DNA of 64,000 bases from Rallus limicola (GCA_022605955.1 JAKCOZ010000008.1:24181083-24245082); one strand, 5' to 3'. Positions 24,901 to 39,900 are shown, numbered from the stretch's first letter. Numbers and translations are program-made. The notes: generated from the letters alone by a model not told the origin.

Positions 24901-27900
24901 GAGAATGACATCTTTCAACTCCTGCTTAAATGCTGCAGAATAAGTCTTGAGACGATCCTCAGAGGAGGTTACCTCTTCTGTGACGTATAAACCAGTATCA
25001 TCCTGGAGAGGGTCTCTGAAGACTCTCATCTGACTCTTGGAATCTTGCAGATCATCTGCCTGTTGAAGAGGCTCTGGCACCTGGCTATCCAGTGTAGCCA
25101 AGTGCTGGTCCATGCCATGGAGGGGCAGCAGGGATGTTTCTGGTATTGCAGGAGGTACAGAGTTGAACACTGGGAATGGTGACACTGCTTTGTGATGGTC
25201 TTGTGGTTTTGAGGACACCACTTCCAGTTGGCTGTTCTCCTGGTCACCTCTCTCAAATAAACCCCTTTGTTCAAGCAACCTGACCTCATCAGAGGATACT
25301 GACTCAGAGATTACAGGCAGCTTCTCAGAGGATAGCTCCGTGTCTCTGACTGCTGTACTGAAATCCTCGCCACTGAAGAGATTCTGTTGCTCACTTTCAT
25401 CTCCTGGCTCCTCAATAAGGGAGTGAAAGGAGGTGTTTTTGGTCAGAGTAGGGGGCATGGCAAATTCATCCATAAGAAAAGAGATTTCCAGTTGGGAATG
25501 ATAAGCCACACAGACCATGAAAATCAGGATCTCCTTTACACGGGCCAGCTCATACTCTGCAGCACCACACAACTTGATAGTGCAACCCAGGTGCTGGGGA
25601 CACCCTTCAAAGAACATCAGGGTTTTTGTCTGATCTAGAAGAAACAAAAGAACAGGAGTTAGGATGACAACTACAGTTAACCTGCTCTTAGGTATCTTAC
25701 ACATTGAAGAGACTGTAACAAAGGTTACCAGCAAGTAACAGGTAGCACAACCCAGCTGCAGAAATTCACTTCACTGTATGAAGTGTTTTGCTTGCAAAAC
25801 AAACATTTGTTACAGAACAGGAGAAGTTTTGCAGAACAATTCATCATAAAGTCCAAGTGAAGGTCACATGAAACATGTTGACCTAAACATTGTATTCTAA
25901 AAGTCACCATATATATTTTGCAGCAGCAGACCAAATGAATCACTACCCTTCCAGGCACATTTACTCATCCTTACAAGTCAAAAGCCTGCAAGATTAGGGT
26001 GCAATTTAAAGTCTGGAAGGGGGCCCAGGGAAGCAGAAGAGGAGATGTAAAGACTATTTATCCACAAAGATTTGCAATAGCCACATTTGTATGTGCCAAC
26101 ACCATTGATAACCTGTCAGGCAGCATTTCTTCCTTCTTCCTTTGCAGACTCCCATTGCCTTAAAGGGTGTAAGTGAGAAAAACAAGCCTAATTTCTCAAA
26201 GGTGTAAAACAACTGGACAAGGGGCAGCATGCACAAATTGCAAGAAGGCAGGTTTTGATATCTCAAGGTTGGACCAGATGATCTTCTGAGGTCCCTTCCA
26301 ATCCAGGCTGTTCTACGATTCTCTGCTGACACGCAGAAAAATTCTTTATGCCAAGGGATGATTAAACAACTGAACAGGTGCCCAGACAGGCTCTGAAATC
26401 TCTGTTCTCCAATATTTTCAAGAGTTGGCTGATAAAGCCCAGAGAAATCTCATCCTGCATTGAAATTAATCCTTCCAGTTTTGAACAGGAAGTTTGACTA
26501 GACAAACTCCAGTGTGGCAGGAAGAGAAAAAACACTTTGGAAGAAAGAAGCTAGCCTAACTAAAATCTAGTGTGCTTCACCTTAGCAAGATCATGCTTTT
26601 ATGTCCACTGTAGTTCCAAGATGTAACAGAGGTAAAGAAAAATGTGTAGGAAGGATACTACTTGATTAGACAAGGCACCCAATAGTTCAAATCTAATTAA
26701 GAGGAGCAAAGCATTTATCCCTTCACACACACACACAAGCTAAGACACATGAAGTTTTACTCACCATTGGGCAATTGAAAAACTTGCATATAAAATTTGT
26801 GACAGGTTCCCAAACGTGGTTTGGTCAACAGTTGATCCATTGACATCACTAAGTCTCCCTGGGTCATTCGACTTACCCGGTCTAAAACTTGCTGTAAGAA
26901 TGGAAAGAATGGTAGGAATTTACAGTGAAGAGAGGAGACTAGCATCCTTAGCTTGTTCTTTATAACCCCCAACAAAAATCATCAGTGTGAAACCTCTCAC
27001 TGGGATACAAACTCTGCATTAAACCCAGTCACACACACCCCTCCCCCCACCCCCCCCAACAACCCAAGGACCTTACAAAAGCAGTTGGGTAAATATTTCT
27101 GTTAAGACATAAGACCATGTCCTTCCTTGGCAGCATCCAGAACTGTTCAAGTGAAACAGATTTCCAGGAGGTGCAGTGCTGACTACCAGGAGTTCAGGCA
27201 ACTCCCACAGCAGCTCGCTGGCTGGCTGTACCCTCCCTCACAGGGAGAGAGGCTCTCTGAAGACCCAATGCAGGATTTGCCAGAAATCGGAATCATAGTT
27301 AACTAGAACCAAGCCAAGGTAGAAGGACCTACCAAGCAAGGACACATCAGAGTAGCTGTGAAGAGCTGAGGAAAAATTGTTTGCCTGTTTTGCCTTCTTC
27401 AAAGAGAAGTGCCATTAGACAAAGAGCCCAGCTTCAGCTAGATGAGAAAATAAGACAACTCTGCTTTTTCCAGGGAGCTTGCTACAAGGAAAAATTACAG
27501 AGATCTGCCACAAAGCCTAGTCTGACTGACAGGAAACACTCACCGGCTTGACGTTGATGACCAGAGTGATGCCATGTTCCAAGAGCATGTCCTGAGCAAT
27601 TCGGGACACAGTCTTCTCAACAAGGACCAAATTAGGCCTGACATCAACTATCCGCTGTACGTAGTTCTTCAAGAACTCCCTTTCCTGCAGGCAGGAAGAA
27701 AGCATGGCAGTTAACTCCTGCAAACCCACCTGAAAAAACCCACACTTAAATGTTTAATGCTACTTTCTCTCATTTATATACCAACCTTTCCTATAAAACA
27801 GAGAAAGCAGCTATCCAGAAAGCACCATCTGTGCCCACTGTGCTCATTTCCCCAGTTTATCAGCAATTTCTTATATGCACTAATTGCACACAAAGATATT

Positions 27901-30900
27901 GTCCAATGACAGTACAAAGTAAGAGACTTGCAACAGAATCCAAACATATACATATACACACACACACCCCTCCTACACATACATATAGGCACCTTACTTC
28001 CTTACATGAAAAAAGGATTTACATTAGAAAGATGCTAGAATTAGAGTATCCTAAACGAAATCCATTCACCATGTTGTACTCTCCACCTTCAGCTACACAC
28101 TGTTGTTGAATGCTAGCACCCAGAGACACTTCTATTCACACAGAGTATGCCAATGCTCTACACCTCTCTACACAGAGCCTCAGCCCCTAAATCTGAACTT
28201 AGGGACAGTGTTTCTGGAGTGCAATCCCAAACACTATGCAGTGCAGAATTGCTCTTCTAGCCACAATCACCTTCTGGCTTCATCTCACTGTCCTTCACAC
28301 GCTTTTGTTATCACTCACAGAAAGAGAAAGCAGGGCTGCAACTCCATCAGAACTAAAGGCCTACACTGCTAGAGGGACAGTTCAGCTTCCCAAGTCAGGT
28401 ATTCTCAACTGTTACTGCAGCTCAGATCAGTGAGATTTTAAGAGTTCTGAGCAAGTGAAAGATACCAATAAAGCAGCTCACCAGCTCCTCAGAACACAAA
28501 CATATGTGCCAGGGTAACAGAGATAAAGTTCTTGCTAGAATTTTTCTTCTTTTCAATTCAACTAGTATTTCTCTAGTATTTTCTGTCCTACGGGACTTTA
28601 ATGCAGATACAGAAATAATTATGATCATGTTCTGAAGCAGACACTGAGAAAAAAAAGAAATCAGAGACCAATGTTTAAAAAGTATAATAGATACTTCTAC
28701 CCCAGTCAAAGGACAGTCTGAGTTTAAGCTTTTACTAGAAAACCAACTCACTAAGCAGAGACAAGTTTGCTAAAGCTTTCATACCTGTAATCCTGCCTAT
28801 TAATCACCAAACACTTAAGTCTTAGATGCTTACTAAGGACATAGTCAAGACACAGAAACAAGCACGGCACAAGCTCAGCAGGGCACCAAATGCCCTTGTC
28901 ACAAGTATCCTGGCAAATGCCTTAACACCAGTTCTCAGGCAAGAATACAGTGTGTTACAGAAGGCACTTATCCATTTCAATGCTTTCATATTTAAGGCAC
29001 CTCCCCGCTCACAGGGGTGGAGCACCTGTTCCAAAGGGGAATTTAGTAGTTCTTCACTTCCTTAGGTTGGTTGTTGTCATGTTTTTTCCCAAGCCTGACA
29101 AGAAACAACACAGCTGCAACTCAACTCTCACCTACAATAACTCTTCATCTATTTCTTTCCACACCTAAGCCATGCCTAGGTCTGACATTGTGAACTGTAT
29201 ATTCCTTACACAGTCATTAAAAACAAAATGTGTTTTCTAAAAAGCTGCATTCAGTTGTGAGGATCATAAGAGTGCTGCCGCCTTACATGTAACTTGATTA
29301 CAAAAGCCCTCAGCACAAGGCTGCAAGTTTGCAGTTCTTACAACAGCAGTCATCTTAACTGGCTGCTAGAAGAGGAAGTTTTTCTCTTTCTCATTCAGTC
29401 CCACTCAGCCAAGTCCACCTTACACAATGAGAAGTGTCAGACGGGCACTGATCATCACTTTGAATCACTAGACATCAGGCAATTTTAACCAAGAACAAAA
29501 GCATGCTCTCACCTGCAGTACTATAGGGTCTATGCAGGTAAACTTCGTTTCTTCTCGATAGAGGTACTCAATTGAACACTTCAGCAGAAGAATTTTGGGA
29601 TTTTTTAAGCAAGAGTTCATCTAAAAAATACAAGATTATTTAAAAATACAAACACCTAGAAGGGAAAAAAGTACAAAAGACAGATTTCCTGTGATTAATC
29701 CCCCCTGCCCCAAAAAATTCTCTCAGCTATCCCTTCCCCTGCAGACTAAATTACACATTCTTTCTTCTTATGAAGATGTTACATTCAGTTGTTGGAACTT
29801 CACAGCTACTGTCCAGTAAGAGTGCAATGCTAGAGGTTTACTCAGACACCCTCAAGAACCCCAAAGTCTCAATACACTATGGAGCCTCCATCCAGGTCAG
29901 CCTATCTTGATGTCCCACCTGATTTAAAGATTCACTTTACTATATTGTCAGAAGTCAGAACCACAAAGGCCTCTTTCTGGCTAAAGCTTGGGGGAATTAT
30001 TAGATGCCTTCTGCTGTGATAGGGGCAGAAAGTATGTTTTCTGTGCATGCATGAAGAAAGGTTGTCCTCCTAAAATCTCCAGGCTAGAAGAAAACAGCTG
30101 AGAACAGCAATGCTTTAAAAGCCATCCTTACTTATGGTCTCAAACTAGACAAAGCTCCAAAACCTCCAAGTGCTAAGAGGAGCTTCAAGACACAAAAATG
30201 AAGAAGTCACAGCACACTTGTTTCCTCAGCATGCACTACAGTCAGCACTTCATTAGTCAAGCCTGCATTACCTTTTTGTGTGCAACATTCTTAGTGCAAA
30301 CAAATCCATTCACCACCATGGAGTCAAATTTCTTTCCACCAGGGATCTAATAAAGCAAAGAACATTTTAGAGTTGTCATACACTCCCATAACTTCTAATG
30401 CAGTAAACCTGATACACAGAATGCCTGTTGTAGCTGATGTGCAAGCTTCAGCTACACCCTCAATTACCAGATTGAAAGATCAGGTACAGTCATGCTGGAC
30501 ACACAACTTTTCCTTTAAAGTCTAGCAAACTAAGGACAGCAGGAAAATAAGTAGTACATGTTTCAGGATCTCTACACCCTTGCCAACAGATGTATATTTG
30601 TTAACCCAGATACTCTCTGGAAGCTAAGTGAACCCAACTTCTATAGGCTTTGGGGAGAATATACCTTTGCACATGCCACTTTCACTAACCACCACTAAGT
30701 TGTAAGGAAAGAAAAAGTTTAAAAAAAATAAAGAGAAAATTAAATCTGTACCTATTATTTGAACACATCAAACACTTGACTCACGTGTCTACAGTCACAA
30801 TCAATTACAAGAGTAATAAACAACATGAAATTGGTTTCTGAAAAAAAACCATATTTCAGAGGATATGTCTGTAATCAGCGCGTGAAAATACCAGACATCT

Positions 30901-33900
30901 ACAAAGGGCTTTCACCTCTAAACACCTGCTCTTTGAACTGGAGTTTCAGGAGAGGCAGCAACAACTGATGATGCCTGAAGAGATGCCCTGAGCTACCACC
31001 AGAACAGTAAGTCTCTCCTCATATCTTACACAGCTTCCAAACAAGAGAGACCTCCTGAGGTGAATTTTGCCAAAGAAAAATAAACCTAAACCTTTGGTCC
31101 TTAGTCACACTAGCTCTTTGGATGTTAGTTTTACATCAGCATCTCAAAAGAAACTCTGCATGCCAGAACTCTAGCATTACAGGTCAGTAATGTCAACACA
31201 TCTGGCAGGACTGGATGCACCATCCCATAACGATTACATTTTCCTCCTGAAGAAAGTCACTGTACTTGGCATTGGAAGAATTCAATCCTCCATAATGGAT
31301 AGTTACAGGGCAATAGATTGCTACACAGAGTCCTGCAAGCTACTTATACAGCATTTAGTACATCCAATCCAAGGACTAAACAAGCAGAAACCAAAAGGGA
31401 AGCAAGTCATTCTAGAGGTGTTGCTCTTTGCTACCTTCTGCAGCCTACAGCCTAAAAGCGAAGGTCAGCTCCAGGGCATTAATGCACTTTTCAGAGGATG
31501 CAAAGTTCCTTCTGTTCAACTTCTTCCTCGAACCCCACCTAATCAAAAGCCCACGATGGACAATTACACCAGTGGACATGATGGAACCGTGTGGGAAGAG
31601 ACCATTCTCTTCAAACAAGGATGCAGCTGCTGCAGTACCCCTTCTGTTCCCATACATTCACTGTTTGAAACTTACTTTTTTAATGTGAACAAACTGGCGG
31701 ATATCCATGTCATCATCTCTGTTCTTGACATCAGGTCGTACAGTCTGAACTACCTGGCAGACCACAGGAACAATGATATCCCTCCAAGACAATGACAGGG
31801 ACTCATTGTACAGAAGCTGCTGAAGCAGTGCCATCATGTGGTTGTGGTTAGCAGACCTGTAAAAGAGACAACAAATAGATTTCTCCTGGGAAAAAATACA
31901 TAGTGATTAGTTGAAGTCACTTTTCAGAAGAAAGTTTCTTAACATTTACAGTGCAGGAAGTCCTTTGAAACAACAGCTGTCTAGAACATTCTACAGTTAA
32001 CTCTGGTCCTATACTTCAATATATTTAAAAAAAAAAAAAGACACAGGGAAAAAAAAAATACCCCAATCAAAATGTAGTGTAAAAATCCCATTTTCTAATG
32101 CAAATTAGTTCCTTGCGTTTTGCACTGCAGAATAAATCCACAATACTGGTGAAACAGAGGAGGCTTCAGGAATTGTTACTCAAGGTAAGCAAATTCCTTT
32201 TTCTACATGTTTCTTACAGCAGCCTTTCCATTGCTTGTTTCTCCCCATTCTCTTCTCTCAGCAGATCCAGATTGCTGTGGTGCCAGCCTAGGGGCGTGAA
32301 AAAGAGTTCTTTGGACTTCTCCTCCACCCTCCTGTTGAATAACGACTCTGTAAGAGACAAACAAACCTTGTTAATATAAGGTCACAGTTGAATGCCCGTG
32401 TCTTTCATTTCCAAAGTAGCTTTTCAAAGAATTTACTAAGACATAATCTAAGCCTCTTGAAAGTCTGAGATTGAGCTAGATATCATGGTAACCCGATGCA
32501 GCAAACAGTACTAGTGTAACAGGGCTGAGTGTACAAAGGAAAAGTGTGGTACTGAAATCCCTATACTGCCAGTATAGAGCAGACTGTTTCCTCTTCTGGA
32601 ATTGCATTGTTACTAAGATTGTTAAGACAAGGAAAAATTCTTATATCCCAGTTTTGCCTATAAATAAGTAGTAAATTCAAAGTTATCATGTATATTCATA
32701 ACACCTAATCACAACAGCTATTAGACTTAGAACAAAGGACACTAATATGACCCACAAAAAGATGCTGCTTTGAAGACATCACATGTAAGTGGCATTAAAA
32801 AAACCCACTAGTTATTTTAGTTTTGATACTTGTGCTGCAGCCCAAATATCACCATAAAGCCTTTGTTTATAGCATCTCTTAAATGTATTTTAAAGAAAAG
32901 CTATGCTACCAATTCATGTGTCAGGTTCTCAAACCTTTATGTGACTCGCAGCCCTGATCCTCCACACCATCTCTTTGCTGCTTGTGTGCAGAGGGAGCTG
33001 CCAGCAGGCTGGTTTATCTAGCCTATGTCACAGTATTTAACACCAGAGAATTCTCTAACCATCTTCTGTCAAGAAAGTGGCACAAGCTTTTCAAGAGATC
33101 TCAGCACATATTCTCACCTCCATCCACCAAACCATCACACACACACACAGGTACCTATCTCTGCTGCTACAATAAACAGGATGCCAGTGAAGGCTGTACC
33201 TACTGATCACAAGGTTTTAAATCCTAAATGTGAGCATTAACTATAGCCATTTCTGGTTTTGTAAGCAGAAAGCATGTTTCAGCAGTAGAAGATAGTCCTC
33301 CCTTGGAAGGAGCCTGCTGCTTTCAATCACTACATTGCACAGTAACTCCTTGGAACTGTTCTCTGTTTAGCAGTACCAAGAATAGAAGTTATTTCAGCAC
33401 AGTTTTCCGTGCTTTGAAAGAGCTACTAGATTATTTCCCACACAGGTATTATGATAGCATAGAGCGAAGTTATAAACTTCCCCATTCTCAGAATCACTAA
33501 GTCATTATGCCAGTAGTGCATAAATTTTCATCAGCAAGTACATAAGGCTTCAGAGGTCAAGCTTACAACTCCCCAGACTGCAAAAATACAACTGCAAAAT
33601 CCTTATACGACAGTAAATTTAGGAGGCCTATTGAAAAAAGACTCTTTAAAAACAACAATTAACATCTTCCAGATGCTCCATACCCAAAACTAGCTATATA
33701 CAAGATTAACAACAATAACAAAAAACAAAACAAACAACAACAACAACAACAAAAAAAAAAATCACACTGACTTCCCTATTTTTGCCCACTCTACTGCAAA
33801 AGATCAGTTAAAAACTAAGGATCAGTTTAATCAAAGACTTTATTTTTCTGGCTGCACAGACATTTGGTTTTCCACCTTATTTCCTCCTCTTATGAGTTCA

Positions 33901-36900
33901 CCAAAACAAACAGCATTAACTGGGAGAAAAAAAAAACAACACCCACAAGTACACCTGGCCACAATATTAAAAGACACATGGCTTTTAAAAGTCACAACTG
34001 CATCTAATAGCTGTTCATTTCAGAAGCAGTAGCAGCGGAGGTGGTGATGACAGGAAATCCACAAAGATTTAACAGATCAAGCCTTAAGCTATTCCATAGA
34101 AGCAGAGCAATTAATATCACATCTTCATTCGCTTGCACAGAAAGTCAAAATTGGTGTGTTACATAAGGCTGTAGGAGGGGAAGTTGTGAACAGATTTGTC
34201 ACTCATTTTAAAAAAAAAAAAGTAAAAGGTTTTTCTGGGGGTGCTTTTGAATGAAGAAGTCTGAAGAGTTGAAGAAATTTAAGCTTGAAAGCGCATTCAA
34301 ACAGAATTAATTAGAGGGCATAGTTTCTACATAAATTTGTCACAAATTCAGTTGTTTTGCTGTCGAGTAAAGCTTTCTAAAGGGCCAATGCCCTATTAAA
34401 GGGATATTGAGAAGTTTTCATCACGATAATAAAACTGCACAACATCAGCATTTGAAGTTTCATCTTACCTTTAATAAAAGCATCGCTTATAGAGAACATC
34501 TGCTGCCCTCCGTTCTCAGGATTCAAGTACTCTGAAAGAAGAGAGAAGAGGGAGATAGGCGGAGACAAAAATGACAGGTTACACTGGTGCACCCATATAA
34601 TTACGATGTACACGCCCACACCAGACGAAGCAGCATTACTCATCTAAGCGTTTAGTCACCAATTTAGCAACAGCTTGATGAGCTATCAAGGCAAGAATAT
34701 CCTCTCATTCTTGTTCTATCAAAAAGTTCTAATACAATAAGAAAATACTACCTCCTACTGTGATGCAACTAAACAAAGTAGACAGCAGCAAAGACTGAAC
34801 TAGCAGTTAAGAGTTTGCTTTTCCAATTGACCCACACTACAGGTTTCAATACAAATGTGTTAAGATGTGAGCAGACACTATGAGAATGTCCAGACTGGGA
34901 ACAGCCTCCTCACTCTAGCCTAAAAATGCCATTTCAGAAGCTGTTTTGCTCTCATGCTCCAATCAAGTACCTTGAATTAAGGGAAAGGCTAGCCATGAGA
35001 CTCATCTTAGCAGTGAAAGAAACAGAAGACAGCCTGCCTTCAAGAGCAAGAAGTCTAGGCCAATTTAAAACATTTTGAGGAAGCCACACTGGCAGGTGGA
35101 TGCCCAGCAACAAAGGAAAGCAAAAATTATGTATCACTTTACATAAGGGAAATAGGATGAAGCTCCATCTACTACTGTTTAGCTTGCTAGGTCTTAATCT
35201 TTCATGCAGGCAGACTGGCTACAAAAAGCCTATTTTCTGCAGAGGCCATTAGCTTCTGGCACCTTTAGTTAGTTCCTCACTTCCAAAAAAAAGGGTTCAT
35301 ACTGTAGGAAAAGAGCAGCAATAGCCCAATTGCTTATACAGCACAATGATTGAAGTCTAGAGCTAACTCTTTATCACCTTGCCTAAAAATGGACCAGACT
35401 TACTGCCACAAACAGGATGTGAAGCCAGGCAGGTTTCAGACACCAACAGAAAGTTGACAGGACACAAGCAATCACAACTCTCTGAACAACAGCACCCAAC
35501 AGACCCTTTAACATGCCACCAGTTTGAAAATCTGAGCTTGTCAGCAGATGACCAGTATCCAAACAGATACTCAAAAGACGATCGATGAATGTATACAAGA
35601 GAAGCTGCAAGGGAAGCTTGCAGCTTGATGGTTATTTGCAGATTCCTTTCACCTCTTGCTTAGATGAAGAGTTAAGGATTACAAGCAAACTACTGCTTGA
35701 TAAAGTTGGCACATCCTCAGCATTCATGCACCTGTAGCCCCATGGACTACCCAGAGAAAGTCATGCCATGCAGCACCTACACCTTCATACTAGCACCTCC
35801 ATCCCTTTTCACCTTGCAACAGCCTCAGGGCAATAGCTCTTACTGTGAAAATACTGAAATTAGGTCTGACACACATCCCTGATTGGCACAGCCAAGGCAG
35901 GAGTTAACCCCAGCTGAAACCTAACCTTAGTTATGCTCTGGACAAAGACACAGGTGGCACCTCCATACTACAAATGCTATTCTTCAATACAGCTCCACCT
36001 CCTGTAACTTTGCTTCCAGTTGTGTCCCAGGGGAAGATCCTGACAAGGTAAGATACCATACCTCTTCTTAGGCTGGACAGATATCACACACTGAGTTTGA
36101 GACCATAAGAGGGGCTAACAAATTTCTACCTCACACCATCCCTACGTGCATTGTGCTCCACAGAATGTTAGGAGGGAGGAGGTTCCCACAGCATATTCTG
36201 CAGCTGTGTCTGCAAGCAGTTAGCTGTCAAGAGGGTATTTTACAAGGTCCCCTGGACAACATCAAAACAAAACCAATGAACAAAAAAAAAAAAATCCCAC
36301 TTGGGAACATAGAAACTCCTAGGTCTGATATTCAAGGACATCACTGGAAGCAAATACCACAACACGCAGGTCTCCAACAGAAAACAGCACATACAAATTT
36401 TATACACCTTACAGACTGCTATGGTTAAAAACTAAAACCACAACTTTTCCTCTAGATACAGAAACAGGGATGCACGCATCCACAGACATCCACTGAAAAC
36501 CACAGTGCACCTTTTCAAAAGGTGCCCCAAATGGTCTCCCAGCAATGGCATGCTATGCCTTGGCAAGCAATGATAAGGGACTGTGTCATGGTTACACTGA
36601 TCATCTTCTCTTCCCCCCCTCCAAACTAGATGCAGGGATTAAAAACTAACAACCCAAAATGCCTGGAACCAGGATCCCCGACTGCAAAGACATTTAGAAA
36701 ATAAAGTCTCCCATACTGACACCTGTATCTCTAAAGCCAGCAACTAAAACCCACATTTAAAGGTGTCCCTTAATATTTTCCTCCAATTTAAATGCAGAAA
36801 GCTATCTTACTGTTTCCCATTTTGATACACACCCTACAGTACCAATGTCATTAGGCAGATGATACTATAAATGAGTCACTATACTACTGACTTGTAGTAT

Positions 36901-39900
36901 CTTACAAGCCATGAAATTCTAGTGACTTTCAAGTTAGCTGGAAACACACCAGACATTAGTCAGCCTATAACATCATAAGAAGCCCTGCCATTAGACTCAG
37001 ACTGTACACAAACCACTCTGTTGTAAAACAGAGCTGGTACATCACAGGCTGTTCCTTCAAAGCAGCTGACCTCTGTGACTGGTGCAAATTGCATATTCCT
37101 TAATCATTTGAAGAAATCCACTAACCACTTAAAGTTGACCTGCACTTCTAGCACTGATGTTTTGTCCTGTCAGTGCCCCCTCAACAATTCTAATTTACGT
37201 AGCTGTGAGGAAATTAAGTTGCTAGACTCCAAAGTGGGTGTGATTGTCAGTTTTACTTCACCATTTCAAAGAAAATTAAGTCACTGTCATCCAGTCTAAG
37301 GACAAAAGGCAATTCCAATGAAATCAAGCCAAAAAAAAATGTGTCCATAGCGGTCACAGGGAAATTACTGACCCCTGACAGCAACAAACACACCATGTCA
37401 TGGATTGACTACAGTACTCTGTTCTTAAAATAACCACATTTCATTTTACATACAAGTTAAACTATCTAGTCTTGGCTGTCTAGACATCATGATACGCTGT
37501 AGCATCATGGATGACATCTTTTGTTTAACATAGCCAGGACAAATCAGGAACACAAGGTGCAAGTCTTTGCACTCCAACTTTACTTCCACAACAGTTTTTT
37601 AGAATTCATCTACGTCACCACTCTAGGCACTACAGGGTATAGTCCCACCTAATTTTTGAAGGCCTTGAATAACAAACATCTAAACACTACAAAATTTCAG
37701 TCCCCCTGTTTTGCCAAGAAGTGTTTCCTGCTATTCAAGATATTGTAATACATTTTAACTCGTTGCTCCCTGGTTATGTCTTTCCTCTAGGGACTCATGT
37801 CAGAAAAAAAAAAAACACCCAAAAAGATGATATACAGAAGAGTCCTCTGAAAAATCTGTATCCTCTGCGTATGCAAAAACATGCAGGATAATGCCTCCTT
37901 CTCCACAGTGCATTTTAATCACTCGTATCTTCACCCTATCCCAGTTCTAGGCATATTACTGATGCCTTCCCCTCAAGGGAAATTCATTCTCTTAGGAGGA
38001 ATTGTTCCCAGTTCTCTGCTGCAAATTAACCCTCCTACACAGTAACCTGGTTAAGAAACCACACATTTCAGAACAGTTAATACCAGCCAGCAGAAATTCA
38101 AAGACAGCAGAGTGCTGCCAACACATAACTGAGAGGCAGGAGTCTCTCCTTTCAATCTCCTCACCACTTGCCTTTGCTGCTGATCTTCTCAGACCTCTCA
38201 ATCATCAAAATCTTTCTCACAAGAGCTTCAGTTCTGGCTACAAGAAGCCTCGATTTGGTCAGCAGTTTCCGAGAGAGGTGAGATCTCTTACGCTTCCCCT
38301 TCATCATGCACTTTTCGTAGAAGGAGCTAAAGATGAAGATATACCTAACCGTGACTATCACTCTGCAAGCCCTCTGACTCTGACCAGAGCTAAACTGACT
38401 ACTGCCTGCCTTGCTGCCACCACACACTGATAAAGACAAACCTGCTACAGCTGTCAATTTGTAGAATACTGAAGCACACCTGGGCCTGTTTCCAGCTCAC
38501 TTAATCTAGCTTCCCTTCTCTCGAAGAGCAATTCACTGATATATTCTCCTTCTCCACACTTTTCCTTCCCTGTAGGTGCATTAGCTTTTCATTTGATTAA
38601 GGCACAAACTGGAAATGTTGAAAGGAAACAATAACGAGCTAGTGTTGGTAGTGCTGATAACCCATCCCTACTGTTGACATCAACTGAAGTTTCAAACAGT
38701 CTGTGCTCCTCTCATTGAGGAAGGTAAAATAAACAGTTATGATTTCCCTTCTTCTAGATACCTTTTTGTTATTTGCTAAAAATATAACTACTCATTCTCT
38801 CCAGGGACCATTTCAGTTTCAGAAAACAGTCTGTACACAAGCATAAACTTAATGACTAATTCATTAGAATAAGTCCAGATTACTTAGTACTGGATCACCT
38901 TTTAAAGTTGGAAATATTGAAGGGTTATGGTGAACCAGTAATTAAGAATAAGAAACTCCTCAGAAACAGCCAGAGATAGAACTCGACAAAGCTGATGCAA
39001 CCTTAAGGAAGGAAGCAGAGAAAGGTATCAACTGCTACCCAGCATGTAAAATACCTAGAGTATAGTAGGCCCAAGCCTGTGGTAAGCCCTTATTTCAGCC
39101 AATCCATGTCTGATTTGGAGAATGCAGTTGTCAACAAGCAGGCACATAATTTTTTCCATAAAGAAAGATTGCTTATCTTATCCATAAAGATAATTTAAAA
39201 CTTATTTAGAGAAGGGAAAAAAAAAAAAGTCTTCAATACTGAGTATTTGATTCCCTCTACTTTGCTTAAGAGGATCTTCTCTTCTGAACAAATAAGTTAG
39301 GCCTTATTGCTCATCAGTTAAATTCTGTCAAATGTAAGCTTATTAAGAAACAATTAGAAGTCAGCACAGAGTTCTTCCAAGTTAGTTTTGTTTGGTTTTT
39401 TTTTTGCTTGCTTTTCCAGTTTAATCTCAAACTGCAGAGATATATATCGAACTGGTATGTGCACAAACTATTTTTCCACCCCAGTTAGCCAGAAACTGTG
39501 TACATGGATCTGCCCTATTATGTACGGGCACGAGACTTTCCTTCAATTGCAAAGAGAAAGTCACAGGGGAAGTTACACACTCTGCAGAGAAGGTGTTTCA
39601 ACAGGTCTACTGAGCCTTCTCAGAGGTGAGCGCATCAAAACTGCAAGTGAGTGCCAGGTGAATATTATATTTCTCCCTCTGTGAGGCAACTATCAAAGTA
39701 GTGTCCAAATAGGTCAGTATTATATGGGCCCAGCTCTCCATCATGTGCAACTCCAGCTGGTGACTACCTCATACCTTTTTGGTCAGCAGGGTGAGGGGGC
39801 ACATGTGGGTACTTGGAGTGCTTCTTGATATGGAAGTTCACGTTGTCCAGCTCCACGTTCAGGCTGATGGAGGCGGCTGAATCACTGTCCATTGTGGACT

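Noticed and set aside
31190..31795. 201-codon + strand open frame, the longest on that strand
   Set aside because: It is antisense to exon 15 and its flanking intron, has no recognisable domain, and codon content follows the constraint of the PIKFYVE exon on the other strand.
37640..37850. Possible decayed CR1 body in intron 12
   Set aside because: Phrases such as AAGAAGTGTTTCCTGCTATT are suggestive but no consensus block or terminal octamer could be confirmed by eye.
38002..38457. Overlapping 142- and 98-codon frames on both strands in intron 12, a possible nested gene
   Set aside because: No domain, no similarity I recognise, no splice signals and no retrogene features such as a poly-A tail.
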